In this document: piece after piece, positions 18,635 through 26,854 of the stretch
How the letters are laid out: the number at the start of each line of letters is the position of its first letter
Position numbering within the stretch: position 1 is the stretch's first letter
Assembly: GCA_900103495.1 (NCBI GenBank)
Contig: FMWZ01000004.1
Location: 434,001-498,000 of the forward strand
DNA: 64,000 nucleotides
DNA from: Lachnospiraceae bacterium G11
GTDB lineage: Bacteria > Bacillota > Clostridia > Lachnospirales > Lachnospiraceae
Direction of reading: 5' to 3'
Notes under the pieces: generated by a model
The model's input: only the letters and a program-made list of their open reading frames with translations
The model's database searches: none
What the model was told of the DNA's origin: nothing
Position numbers and translations under genes: made by a program

Positions 18635-20477
18635 TTATATCTTTCTTCTTTCTCTTAACATTTCTTTTATCTGTTGCACTCTCCCCCATACTCTCCAGAA
18701 TTACAACGCTTCTTGGAGCCAATGAAATGCGACCCTCATCAGAAATATCTTCCTTTAACGCCCTGTCAAACTCATCCGAGTCAAATTTCTTTTTCCAGCA
18801 AAGTCCTTCCGGTAAATTGGGAAGGGCAAAATCGTGCTTCTCCCAATGCATGTTTATGGCCAGGTATATAAACTTGTCGTTATCACCTGTGTATCTTCCC
18901 GCAAACAGAATTCCCACATGTCTGTTATAACTGTATAAGTCAGCCTTCCATGCTTCTTCCCCATGATATGACAAATCCGGGTAACTGCAGGAAATGTAAT
19001 CCATCATTCGATGAGCCTTTGTGGGATGAATGCAAAGATTGGCTTTTCTGTATTCAAAAAGCTTTACCGTCTCCTCAAAAAGCTCTTTGTTCTTGTCCAA
19101 ATCGTTCCAGTTAAGCCATGTCACTGCATTGTCCTGACAATAGGGGTTGTTGTTACCCTTCTGGCTGTTTCCAAACTCATCACCCATGAAAATAAGAGGT
19201 GTTCCTTGGGTAAATGCCAGCATTGTTAGGGCATTCAGAGTCTGCTTCATTCGAAGCTTATTGATGGAGGCTTTGCGGCTCGGTCCCTCAGCGCCACAGT
19301 TCCAACTTAAGTTGGAAGCTGCACCATCCATATTGTTCTCGCCGTTATCCTCGTTATGCTTTCTGTCGAAGCTTACAAGGTCTCTTAATGTGAATCCATA
19401 GTAATTTGTGAAAAATCTTATTACTCCAAACTTCTCCGGATTCTCCCTCATATGTCTTAATGCAATATCAGTAACGCCCTCATCTCCCTTAAGGAAACGG
19501 CGCATATCGTACATATAATCATCCTGATAGGAGGCGATTCTTTTTATCTCCTCGTCCTCTTCTATTTCATACTGATCAATATAGTCATAGATAAGCTTAC
19601 ACTCCTTAAGTTCGGGAGTCTCGTTGATCATGCGCTTCGGAATATTGTCACCCTTAATGCGGAAACCATCCACATGATATTCGCTTCTCCAGAACACAAG
19701 AATATCCTTAATCTCTCCTCTTTTCACCTCATCAGGGAAATAGAACTGAAGGATAACCTCAATGCCCTCTTTGTGAAGTGCCTTCACCATGTCCTTAAAT
19801 TCGGTAACTGCATCCTTTTTACCCAAAGACTTATTAGGGCAATAATAAAATGCATTCTGATAGCCCCAGTAATTTGGCTTAAGATTAAGGGAACCCGTGG
19901 GGTCCAAGGTTGTTTTCTTATTCTGTCTGAGTTCTGTAACAGGCATCATTTCGATGCTGTTAATTCCAAGTTTCTTAAGATGGGAAATCTTTTCCGTAAC
20001 TCCGCCAAAACAGCCTTTGGCATTAACTTTGGATGAAGGGTGTTTGGTAAATCCTCTTACATGCATAAGGTACATGTTGGTTTCGTTATAGGGATGGAAC
20101 GGATTAGCATCCCCTTCCCAGTCATAGTCAGTATCTTTTGCGGCAAAATATACCTCGTCTTCTTTAAGGGAGAAACCGAAGTCGTTTTTACCCTCATAGT
20201 CTTTCATGTAGAAGTCGCCAACGAACTTATCGTCAGCGTAAATCTTATAAAGAACGGTCTTGTATCCCTTAAGGCTATAGTCGCCGTAATAGACCATTCC
20301 TATGTGATTAGCACCTGTCAGGTCAATCTTTCCGATTTCATTCTTCTTGGAGTCAAATAAAATAATCCCAAAGGCGCTTCCGACTCTTTCAAGGCATACG
20401 TGCAATATGCCTTCCTTAAGGGAAACTCCCATGGGATATATGTTTTTCGAGGTAATGCTTTCAAATGCCTTAGCCAT
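18627..20477 (-). CDS. Glycogen-debranching (GH13) homologue lacking all catalytic residues
   Basis: An intact 616-residue protein clearly related to isoamylase/GlgX enzymes. It shares long stretches with the glgX product at 43258-45396, such as SWNCGAEG, GDEFGN and NNNPYCQDN. Every GH13 active-site position is changed. Region I DVVFNH reads QFYFPD. The nucleophile Asp in GFRFD is Lys275 (GFRIK). The acid/base Glu in KLIAE is Asp298. The transition-state Asp in TCHDG is Tyr360 (TNYYG). The segment between regions I and II is about 50 residues shorter. A normal debranching reaction is therefore unlikely. It may be a glucan-binding or regulatory pseudoenzyme. The start at 20477 has GGAG 10 nt upstream, and a TATAAT lies at 20510-20515. 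Confidence 0.9.
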   Translation of the reverse strand: MAKAFESITSKNIYPMGVSLKEGILHVCLERVGSAFGIILFDSKKNEIGKIDLTGANHIGMVYYGDYSLKGYKTVLYKIYADDKFVGDFYMKDYEGKNDFGFSLKEDEVYFAAKDTDYDWEGDANPFHPYNETNMYLMHVRGFTKHPSSKVNAKGCFGGVTEKISHLKKLGINSIEMMPVTELRQNKKTTLDPTGSLNLKPNYWGYQNAFYYCPNKSLGKKDAVTEFKDMVKALHKEGIEVILQFYFPDEVKRGEIKDILVFWRSEYHVDGFRIKGDNIPKRMINETPELKECKLIYDYIDQYEIEEDEEIKRIASYQDDYMYDMRRFLKGDEGVTDIALRHMRENPEKFGVIRFFTNYYGFTLRDLVSFDRKHNEDNGENNMDGAASNLSWNCGAEGPSRKASINKLRMKQTLNALTMLAFTQGTPLIFMGDEFGNSQKGNNNPYCQDNAVTWLNWNDLDKNKELFEETVKLFEYRKANLCIHPTKAHRMMDYISCSYPDLSYHGEEAWKADLYSYNRHVGILFAGRYTGDNDKFIYLAINMHWEKHDFALPNLPEGLCWKKKFDSDEFDRALKEDISDEGRISLAPRSVVILESMGESATDKRNVKRKKKDINA

Positions 20478-20515
20478 CTTAACCAAACTCCAATTCAAAA
20501 TATAGTGGTATTATA

Positions 20516-21862
20516 TCATGAATTTGCGTCCGGGGGCAGATTTTTGAAATATGACACGGTAAAAGGAATACTGAATACGCTGGCAAGTACATCCGCCACA
20601 GCCTGAGAAATCTGTATTCCAAACAATCCCCAGATCTGTGGAAATATGAGGATTACAGGTATAAAGAACAATCCGCTTCTAAAGCTTGACAGAATTGAAG
20701 CCTGCAAGGATTTGCCGGTGCTTTGAAACATCATGTTGTTACATACACTAAAGGGAAGGAAAAGAAGGGACAGGCACTGATATCTCATGGCTACCGCTCC
20801 TATTTCCATAACCTTTAAATCATCTCTGAAAAGATGCACCAGGGGCTCTGCAAAGAAAAATGCTGTGATGGCAAAGATTCCGAGAAGTCCTGTTCCGAAG
20901 GCCCATGTGAAGAAAAAGCCGTTTTTAACCCTGCTGTACTTCTTTGCGCCATAGTTAAAGCCCGCCACAGGCTGATAACCCTGGCCAACGCCAAGTCCAA
21001 CGCTGAATAAGAAGTTGACTATTCTTGAAACAATACTCATTGCTGCTATTGCCGCATCTTCATAGGGCTTGCAGGCATGGTTTAAGGCCATGACCGAAAT
21101 GCTTCCAAGGCCCTGTCTTACCATACTTGGGAAGCCGCCCTTAACAATCTTGGTAAAAATCTTAATGTCTTTTCTGAAGTATTCTTTGCTTATTTTGGAC
21201 TCACAGTTTCGGTACATTCTGTGGAGTATAAATACGCTGACATACTGGGAAACTGCAGTTGCAATGCCGGCACCGATAATTCCGGTTCCAAAGCCTACAA
21301 TAAACAGCGCATCAAGGAAGATATTTAGGATGCCTCCGCTTATAAGGCCAATCATGGCGTAGGTGGCTTTGCCCTCATATCTTAAGATGTTGTTATATGT
21401 ACAGCTCACAAGCATTGCCGGAGCCGCAAAAAGAATACAAATTGCGTATGTTCTGGCGTAAGGAAAAATCGTCTCAGTACTTCCAAGAAGGTACATCAAC
21501 GGCCTCACAAAAGTAAGCCCAAGAATCAGTACCAGAATGCCTGTGACAAGAGAAGCCACAAAGCCCATGGTGGCATACTCGCTGGCCTCATCCTTCTTTC
21601 CTGCTCCAAGGCGCCTTGAAACAACCGTCCCGGAGCCCTGACCATACATGAATCCGCAGGCCTGAAGTATGGCCATAAGGCCAAAAACGATTCCTGTGGC
21701 GCCGCTGGCACTGGTCCCAAGCCTTCCCACAAAGTAAGTGTCCGCCATGTTGTATATGTTGGTTACAAGCATGCTCAAGGTCGTGGGGAGTCCAAGGCTA
21801 AGAATCAGCTTCGGTATGGGCGTTTCCGTCATTTTCTTGTATTGTATTTCTGAACTTGTCAT
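20516..21862 (-). CDS. MATE family efflux transporter
   Basis: A 448-residue multidrug/toxin extrusion antiporter with about twelve membrane helices in two halves. Family features include the N-terminal PIPKLILSLGLPTTLSMLVTNIYNMADTYFVGRLG region and QGYQPVAGFNYGAKKY near residue 300. It would export cationic drugs or metabolites in exchange for sodium or protons; the substrate is unknown. The start lacks a strong ribosome site. An extended -10 (TGGTATAAT) lies about 40 nt upstream on the minus strand. Confidence 0.92.
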   Translation of the reverse strand: MTSSEIQYKKMTETPIPKLILSLGLPTTLSMLVTNIYNMADTYFVGRLGTSASGATGIVFGLMAILQACGFMYGQGSGTVVSRRLGAGKKDEASEYATMGFVASLVTGILVLILGLTFVRPLMYLLGSTETIFPYARTYAICILFAAPAMLVSCTYNNILRYEGKATYAMIGLISGGILNIFLDALFIVGFGTGIIGAGIATAVSQYVSVFILHRMYRNCESKISKEYFRKDIKIFTKIVKGGFPSMVRQGLGSISVMALNHACKPYEDAAIAAMSIVSRIVNFLFSVGLGVGQGYQPVAGFNYGAKKYSRVKNGFFFTWAFGTGLLGIFAITAFFFAEPLVHLFRDDLKVMEIGAVAMRYQCLSLLFLPFSVCNNMMFQSTGKSLQASILSSFRSGLFFIPVILIFPQIWGLFGIQISQAVADVLASVFSIPFTVSYFKNLPPDANS

Positions 21863-21900
21863 AAGCTAAATCTCTATATCTTTATTATATTTCCTTGGAA

Positions 21901-21909
21901 ATTATACCA
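21901..21909 (-). promoter_or_regulatory. Extended -10 of the MATE gene
   Basis: TGGTATAAT on the minus strand (TATAAT at 21901-21906) lies about 39 nt before the MATE ATG. No good -35 is visible, which is acceptable for an extended -10 promoter. Confidence 0.5.
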
Positions 21910-21930
21910 CTGTGAAAGCATCAAAAGTAT

Positions 21931-21936
21931 TATAAT
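21931..21936 (+). promoter_or_regulatory. -10 element 6 nt before an ATG (leaderless candidate)
   Basis: TATAAT ends 6 nt before the ATG at 21943, and there is no ribosome site. If used, transcription would begin at or next to the start codon. No convincing -35 is seen. Confidence 0.45.
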
Positions 21937-21942
21937 TGACTC

Positions 21943-22464
21943 ATGATTGAGTATGAATTGATTAGAAGCAAAAGAAAAACCGTTTCCATAACTGTAAAGT
22001 CTGACGGAAGGGTTATCGTCAGAGCTCCACTGCTTGCTTCGGTAAGAAGAATAAATGAATTTGTGGAGTCAAAGGAAGATTGGATAAATAAGAATGTAAA
22101 GAGAGTTTTGGAGAATCCTGCCCCAAATCCCCGGGAATTTACGCCCGAAGAAAAAAAGCGCCTGGTAAAACAGGCGCGAATTCTCATCACTCAAAGAGTG
22201 GAATATTATGCTCCCATTGTAGGTGTCAGCTACAACAGGATTGCAATCAAGGATGCCAAAACCCGCTGGGGCAGCTGTTCAAGAGATGGAAATTTAAACT
22301 TCAGTTTCAGACTTGTTCTTAAACCTCTTGAGCTTCTTGATTACGTTGTTGTTCACGAGCTCTGCCACAGGATTCACATGAACCACTCAAAGGAATTCTG
22401 GCAGGAAGTTGAGCGTGTCCTCCCCGACTACAAAGACCGCCGGAAAAAGCTAAAAAATAGCTAG
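21943..22464 (+). CDS. YgjP-type zinc metalloprotease-like protein (DUF45)
   Basis: A 173-residue protein of the M48-like YgjP/DUF45 group. The N-terminal IRSKRKTVSITVK segment is typical of the family. The metal motif is His138-Glu139-Leu-Cys-His142 followed by NHSKEFW, and TRWGSCS lies just upstream. It is a predicted metal-dependent hydrolase of unknown substrate. The ATG has no Shine-Dalgarno sequence, but family alignment supports this N-terminus. It converges with the DUF1292 gene, 10 nt apart. Confidence 0.9.
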   Translation: MIEYELIRSKRKTVSITVKSDGRVIVRAPLLASVRRINEFVESKEDWINKNVKRVLENPAPNPREFTPEEKKRLVKQARILITQRVEYYAPIVGVSYNRIAIKDAKTRWGSCSRDGNLNFSFRLVLKPLELLDYVVVHELCHRIHMNHSKEFWQEVERVLPDYKDRRKKLKNS

Positions 22465-22474
22465 TATGTGCACA

Positions 22475-22792
22475 TCATATCATTTCATCAAACTCTACAT
22501 TATCAAGAAACTCATCAAAAGCATCCGAAGCAATCTCATATTCCTCTTCGCTTTCGATATATCTAAGTTCCGGCTCCTCATTGGGATCGTCGGGATTCTC
22601 GCTATATCCGTAAATCCAGACTTCGCCGTCCTCATTCTCACCCTTTTCATTCTGAGGTAAAAGAGCGATATAATCTTTCTTGTTGGGTGCGGTAAAGATA
22701 GTTACCACGCTGCAGGTGATAATTTCACCGTCTATATCAAGTTCAACTGTCATTTCTTCTTCAGCGCCGTCGTTTTCGTATTTCTCGGTCAT
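22475..22792 (-). CDS. DUF1292 domain protein
   Basis: A 105-residue, very acidic cytoplasmic protein. The order VELDIDGEIITCSVVTIF, DYIALLP, WIYGYSE, then RYIESEEEYEIASDAFDEFL matches DUF1292 (YrzB-like) proteins common in Firmicutes. The function is unknown. AGGAGG lies 8 nt before the ATG. It follows the GIY-YIG gene by 37 nt. Confidence 0.88.
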   Translation of the reverse strand: MTEKYENDGAEEEMTVELDIDGEIITCSVVTIFTAPNKKDYIALLPQNEKGENEDGEVWIYGYSENPDDPNEEPELRYIESEEEYEIASDAFDEFLDNVEFDEMI

Positions 22793-22829
22793 ACACTAAC
22801 CTCCTAAGGATTAATTTAATCTGATTATA

Positions 22830-23096
22830 TCATTTTGAAGATATTAGTTCCATCTTTTGCTTACGGCTTAACTTATGCTTAATAAACCACTCGCGCTTCA
22901 TGGCTTCCTTCTTATCCTCAAACTCTTCGTGATATACAAGTTTAACCGGAAGTCGCGCCTTGGTGTATTTGGCGCCGGTACCCAGGTTATGGGTTTCAAC
23001 CCTCTTTTCCAAATTATTGGTTGAGCCGGTATAGAGAGTTCCGTCAGCGCATTCAAGAATATATACGAACCATTTATCTGTCTTTTCAGCAGCCAT
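22830..23096 (-). CDS. GIY-YIG nuclease-like protein (YhbQ/UPF0213 type)
   Basis: An 88-residue single-domain protein. WFVYILECADGTLYTGSTNN contains the GIY-YIG core in its VYI-LYTG form, followed by the conserved Arg (EKRVETHN) and a Glu near residue 68 (KREWFIKHK). Such stand-alone domains are thought to cut or bind branched or damaged DNA, but their role is unsettled. It lies 17 nt after the ElaA-like gene. Confidence 0.92.
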   Translation of the reverse strand: MAAEKTDKWFVYILECADGTLYTGSTNNLEKRVETHNLGTGAKYTKARLPVKLVYHEEFEDKKEAMKREWFIKHKLSRKQKMELISSK

Positions 23097-23113
23097 TTCC
23101 CTTTATGACCCCA

Positions 23114-23545
23114 TTACAATTCCTTGCACATGTCCACATGAAGGATTCCTTCCTCCATGTACTCTTCTGATGTAACCTTAAATCCAAACTGTTCATAGAA
23201 TCCGATGGCATGGGTCTGGGCATCCATGCAGATTCTGTCAGCTGGCATTCTCTTTGGAATTTCCTTCAACGCAAACTCCATAAGCTTCTTACCAAGGCCA
23301 TCGCCATGCTTTAAAGTCAGCACTCTTCCAATCTTAAGTACCCCTTTATCATCATAAAAAGCACGTAAATACGACGTCACCCTTCCATCTTCCATGGAAA
23401 AGATATGAAGGCTCTTATAATCCACATCATCCTCATCCACATAGAGAATCTCCTGCTCCATCAGGAAAACATCCCCGCGGGACTTCAATATCTCATACAG
23501 TTCCTTCGTTGTCAGCTCCTCGAAGGTCTTAACTTCAAATTTCAT
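23114..23545 (-). CDS. ElaA-type GNAT N-acetyltransferase
   Basis: A 143-residue acetyltransferase with the compact GNAT fold: an N-terminal RGDVFLMEQEILYVDEDDVD helix region typical of ElaA, the acetyl-CoA site IGRVLTLKHGDGLGKKLM, and the C-terminal FYEQFGFKVTSEEYMEEGI. The substrate is unknown. The start has AGGAATT directly before the ATG. Confidence 0.88.
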   Translation of the reverse strand: MKFEVKTFEELTTKELYEILKSRGDVFLMEQEILYVDEDDVDYKSLHIFSMEDGRVTSYLRAFYDDKGVLKIGRVLTLKHGDGLGKKLMEFALKEIPKRMPADRICMDAQTHAIGFYEQFGFKVTSEEYMEEGILHVDMCKEL

Positions 23546-23578
23546 AATTCCTACGCGTCTTTCTGCTGTTCCAAAAAC

Positions 23579-24223
23579 TTACAAGACAAACATTATCCAA
23601 AGTAAGATATATGTCTTCTTAATGTCTCTATTCATGACAAGATACATGCTTCCGAAGGCCAGTCCGGATATCATGGTAACAACTCCTGTAGAAAAATCTT
23701 TTGTAAAAAAGTGACCTGCGCCCCAAGTCAGTGCAAGAATAATACCGCCGTAAGGAATCTTGTCGTTGTGGAACCACTCCTCAAATGCCTTCTGTCCGAA
23801 CACAAGAATCAGAGTAACCAAAGCAACCTCGAAGCAATAATAAATGTACTGGAATACAAACTTTAAAGCTCCGTTTGCGTTAAATTCCTTAACAACCTTA
23901 ATTCCGTTCCAGTCAAAATATGAAACCACCAGACTGAAGATTACCAGCAAAGCTGCCAAAACCCACTGCCAGACAGCGACTTTCTTCCCTTTTGCAAAAA
24001 CGTCGAAATCTAAGTTTTTACAAGAAGACCTCACTAAAAGCCATGCGCACAACCCCCACAAAGTGCATATTGCCACCCAGTGAATAATATGCTGTGGTGT
24101 AGTCCAGTTCGCCATCTCCGCGCCAAAAAGCATGGGCTCAATCACATAAGCAAGAATTACCTCAAGTCCAATTCCGCCAAATGCCAGTAATGAATAACAT
24201 AAATAATTAAAACCCTTTTTCAA
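23579..24223 (-). CDS. Polytopic membrane protein, degenerate CPBP-like
   Basis: About 214 residues with six to seven hydrophobic helices. FEEWF near residue 160 followed by TWGAGHFFT recalls the EExxxR and FxxxH motifs of CPBP intramembrane proteases, but the Arg and the third motif are missing, so activity is doubtful. I place the start at the TTG of LKKGFNY (24223), which has AAGGAG about 11 nt upstream. A longer in-frame reading to 24304 would run through a macrodomain remnant in another frame and has no ribosome site. Confidence 0.65.
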   Translation of the reverse strand: MKKGFNYLCYSLLAFGGIGLEVILAYVIEPMLFGAEMANWTTPQHIIHWVAICTLWGLCAWLLVRSSCKNLDFDVFAKGKKVAVWQWVLAALLVIFSLVVSYFDWNGIKVVKEFNANGALKFVFQYIYYCFEVALVTLILVFGQKAFEEWFHNDKIPYGGIILALTWGAGHFFTKDFSTGVVTMISGLAFGSMYLVMNRDIKKTYILLWIMFVL

Positions 24224-24320
24224 TTCTATGTCTCTCCTTCTGCTTGCGATTTTGTTCGCAATTATATCCACGATACCATATTGGGCCCACGGTGTGAATA
24301 ACAAATTTTGCTTTAATCAT
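24207..24320 (-). pseudogene. Macrodomain gene fragment
   Basis: A 37-codon reading frame whose ATG overlaps the hydrolase stop (TAATG). Residues 3-18 read KAKFVIHTVGPIWYRG, the hallmark central strand and loop of ADP-ribose-binding macrodomains (AKYVIHTVGP). Nothing before it encodes the first half of the domain. After residue 20 the similarity ends and the frame runs into the next gene. This is best read as debris of a deleted macrodomain gene. The match is short, so chance cannot be fully excluded. Confidence 0.55.
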
Positions 24321-25213
24321 TATGTCTCATTGAAAATGCTGATTATCTTTTCATTAATTGTATCAGCAAGTTCGTGGTTAAGTCCATGGCCGGCGTCCTC
24401 AAAAAAACGGACATTCATATTATTGCTGATTAAGGCTTCCTTGCCGCCCAGTTTCTCGAAGGGATCTTCTTCTCCCACAAGATAAACCACTTTATCTCTG
24501 ATTCTGTTAAGGGCCCCTTCAAATTCATCCTCCTCAAAGGAACGCACCTTGTGATATGCCATGGCCATGTTGTTGAAGCCAACAAGCAGCGCCCTGTAAT
24601 GGTTCATGATAGTATCGTTTTCTGTAAAAACCCGATAATTTCTCCCTGAAAGCTTTTTGATTAGTTTCTCGGTATTTTTCTTTGTGGGAAACAAAGCCTC
24701 CGGGAGAAATATTTTCATCATGGTTTTCAAAGGATTTTTGTTTGGTCCTGTAGGCACAGAACAGGATAAACTTATGGCCTTTAAAACCCTATCGGGCCTC
24801 TCCAATGTATAGAGCTGTGTAAGGTATCCTCCGTTTGAAACTCCGGCAAAATATGCCTTTTCTATTTCTAACTTAGAAAGAACGTCATCAATCCATTTAA
24901 CGTCGTCGAAAGTTTTGTTATAGTCATCTCCCGGAAGGCTTTTCCCCGGGCCTCCGATGGTATCTATCGCAAAACAGTGAAAATTCTCGCCAAGAGCCTT
25001 TGCATTATAAATCCACATAAGCGCCGAATCGTCGCCAACTCCGTGAAAAAGCACCAATGGCTTTTTATCTGTATCTCCCCATTCGATAACATGTGTAAAT
25101 CCGTAGGGTGTGTCAATATCCCGCTCCTTCTTTTCGCACCCCCACTGCTCCAACAGTTTGTCGTAAGTTCTTAATATTTTGATTCCCGCTCTGTTACTTC
25201 TGTATACCTTCAT
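24320..25213 (-). CDS. Alpha/beta hydrolase
   Basis: A 297-residue hydrolase. LFHGVGDDS gives the oxyanion segment, FAGVSNGGYL the nucleophile elbow (GVSNG, Ser near residue 123), VGEEDPF the acid region, and DAGHGLNHE the catalytic His. The start ATG at 25213 has GGAG 7 nt upstream, better than an upstream ATG inside the TetR gene. It follows the TetR gene by 10 nt and is likely its main target. The substrate is unknown. Confidence 0.88.
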   Translation of the reverse strand: MKVYRSNRAGIKILRTYDKLLEQWGCEKKERDIDTPYGFTHVIEWGDTDKKPLVLFHGVGDDSALMWIYNAKALGENFHCFAIDTIGGPGKSLPGDDYNKTFDDVKWIDDVLSKLEIEKAYFAGVSNGGYLTQLYTLERPDRVLKAISLSCSVPTGPNKNPLKTMMKIFLPEALFPTKKNTEKLIKKLSGRNYRVFTENDTIMNHYRALLVGFNNMAMAYHKVRSFEEDEFEGALNRIRDKVVYLVGEEDPFEKLGGKEALISNNMNVRFFEDAGHGLNHELADTINEKIISIFNET

Positions 25214-25223
25214 TACTCCGCTC

Positions 25224-25796
25224 CTATAAAAAATATTTATCATAAAAATCGCCTAGCGATCTTTCTATCGTTTTGTCGTTCCCTGTGAAATACCCCATGG
25301 AAATAATTGCCTGATATTCAAAAGCAAGCTTTGAAGCATCTGCCTTAGGGATGATCCCTCGCTCCATAAGTTCCTCAAAAGTCTTCATTTCATGTTCCAT
25401 GGGCGCATCAAACATCATCTTCTTCCACATTTTATCTGCGTCTTTGCTATGGAATCTCTCGCACTCAAGTATTCTTAATAAGGGCTGTATCTTTTTGTTC
25501 ATCAGATACCCCTTTAAAAAATGAAGCCCTGTAAGTACGAACATTTCTTTTCCGACCTTGTCTGTCTTTTTGAGAGCATTGCTGAATACGCCTTTTAACT
25601 CACTGGTCAAATCGTCTGCCCTCTCAATCATCGCATCAAGCAAGGCCTGTTTGCTGTCATAATGGTAGTAAATCGAACTCGCCTTGATTCCAACCGCCCG
25701 TGAAATATCCCTCATAGACGCGGCCGCAAAACCGTTTTTTGCAAACAGTTCCATTGACTTATCTAGTATCAGTTCCTTGGTGTTTTCGTTGGTCAT
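25224..25796 (-). CDS. TetR/AcrR family regulator
   Basis: A 190-residue regulator. Residues 8-55 form the TetR helix-turn-helix (FAAASMRDISRAVGIKASSIYYHYDSKQALLDAM). The rest is the helical ligand and dimer domain and gives no hint of ligand. A perfect dyad directly after its own -10 suggests autorepression and control of the downstream hydrolase. The ATG has AAAGGAG 8 nt upstream. Confidence 0.93.
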   Translation of the reverse strand: MTNENTKELILDKSMELFAKNGFAAASMRDISRAVGIKASSIYYHYDSKQALLDAMIERADDLTSELKGVFSNALKKTDKVGKEMFVLTGLHFLKGYLMNKKIQPLLRILECERFHSKDADKMWKKMMFDAPMEHEMKTFEELMERGIIPKADASKLAFEYQAIISMGYFTGNDKTIERSLGDFYDKYFL

Positions 25797-25823
25797 GGGT
25801 TACTCCTTTATTTGTAGTTCTAC

Positions 25824-25837
25824 CTAACGTTCGTTAG
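25824..25837. promoter_or_regulatory. TetR operator candidate
   Basis: CTAACG-TT-CGTTAG is a perfect 6-bp dyad with a 2-bp centre, 2 nt downstream of the tetR -10. A repressor bound here would block its own transcript. Confidence 0.75.
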
Positions 25838-25839
25838 AT

Positions 25840-25868
25840 AGTATAGCATGGCTGATAAGGATATGTAA
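25840..25868 (-). promoter_or_regulatory. Promoter of the tetR-hydrolase unit
   Basis: TTACAT (25863-25868), a 17-nt spacer and TATACT (25840-25845) on the minus strand. Confidence 0.7.
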
Positions 25869-25899
25869 ATGCTCATTTTAAAATATCATAAAAAATGTC

Positions 25900-25928
25900 T
25901 TGATTCTTATGCATCTAGCCTCTATCAT
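25900..25928 (+). promoter_or_regulatory. Promoter of the EamA transporter gene
   Basis: TTGATT (25900-25905), a 17-nt spacer and TATCAT (25923-25928), 35 nt before the ATG. It diverges from tetR, and the TetR operator is 63 nt upstream of this -35. Confidence 0.55.
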
Positions 25929-25963
25929 TACTTGCAGACTGAATAAGATTGGAAATTATACTA

Positions 25964-26854
25964 ATGAGTAATGCAAATTCTAAAGTTAATACACTTAAAT
26001 ATATTCTTGCCGTTGTAATATACGGAACTATCGGACCCATCTTACGTTTCATTAACCTTCCCTCTGAGCTTGTTGTTTTCTCCAGAGGCGTTATCGGAAC
26101 TTTATCCATACTTGTCTTTATGAAAATACTGGGACGAAAAGTTGACCTTAAAGCCATCAAATCAAATCTTCGTCCTCTTATACTTTCAGGATTCTTCCTT
26201 GGCTTAAACTGGGTATTTTTGTTTGCAGCTTACGTAAGAATTTCTGTAGCTGTTGCAAGTCTGCTTAACTACACCGCTCCCATTATGGTTGTAATCGTTG
26301 CGCCTTTCCTTTACAAAGAGCGCATCAGACCAATAAAAGCCATATGCATCATTACCGCCTTTATAGGTGTCGTTCTGACCTCCGGAATAGTAAGCGTCGG
26401 AATAGGAAATGTGGATTTGATTGGTATTACCCTGCCTGTTCTTGCTGCCCTCGTCTTCGTAGGCATCGTAATTTGCAACAAATCACTTAAAGGCATCGAT
26501 TCATACAACAAAGCAATCGTTCAGCTTGCAGCATCCGCAGTCACTGTCTTTCCTTACGTTCTTTATAACAACCGCGACAAATCCATTGAGTTTGATCTGC
26601 GCTCAATCCTTCTTGTACTTCTTCTTGGCGCCGTTCATACAGGAGTCGCTTACTGCCTCTACTTCGAATCCCTCGGAGCACTTTCGGTTCAATCCATCGC
26701 GGTTTTGGGTTATCTTGAGCCTGTGGTCTCTGTACTTGGCTCCGTTTTCGTCCTCCACCAGTCTCTTGACTTATACGGCTGGATTGGCGCTATACTTATC
26801 ATCTTTTCCTCCGCCGCAAGCGAATTGATTGGGTCTAAGAAGACAATAAACTAG
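25964..26854 (+). CDS. EamA/DMT family transporter
   Basis: A 296-residue drug/metabolite-type transporter with ten hydrophobic helices in two EamA repeats. The second repeat ends in LGYLEPVVSVLGSVFVLHQSLDLYGWIGAILII, the usual family ending. It is probably an exporter of small metabolites or amino acids; the substrate is unknown. I use the ATG at 25964; a TTG five codons earlier is also in frame, and the ribosome site is weak. The 134 bp after it (26855-26988), before the converging nuclease-like gene, hold several ACCT/AGGT dyads but no clear terminator. Confidence 0.88.
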   Translation: MSNANSKVNTLKYILAVVIYGTIGPILRFINLPSELVVFSRGVIGTLSILVFMKILGRKVDLKAIKSNLRPLILSGFFLGLNWVFLFAAYVRISVAVASLLNYTAPIMVVIVAPFLYKERIRPIKAICIITAFIGVVLTSGIVSVGIGNVDLIGITLPVLAALVFVGIVICNKSLKGIDSYNKAIVQLAASAVTVFPYVLYNNRDKSIEFDLRSILLVLLLGAVHTGVAYCLYFESLGALSVQSIAVLGYLEPVVSVLGSVFVLHQSLDLYGWIGAILIIFSSAASELIGSKKTIN

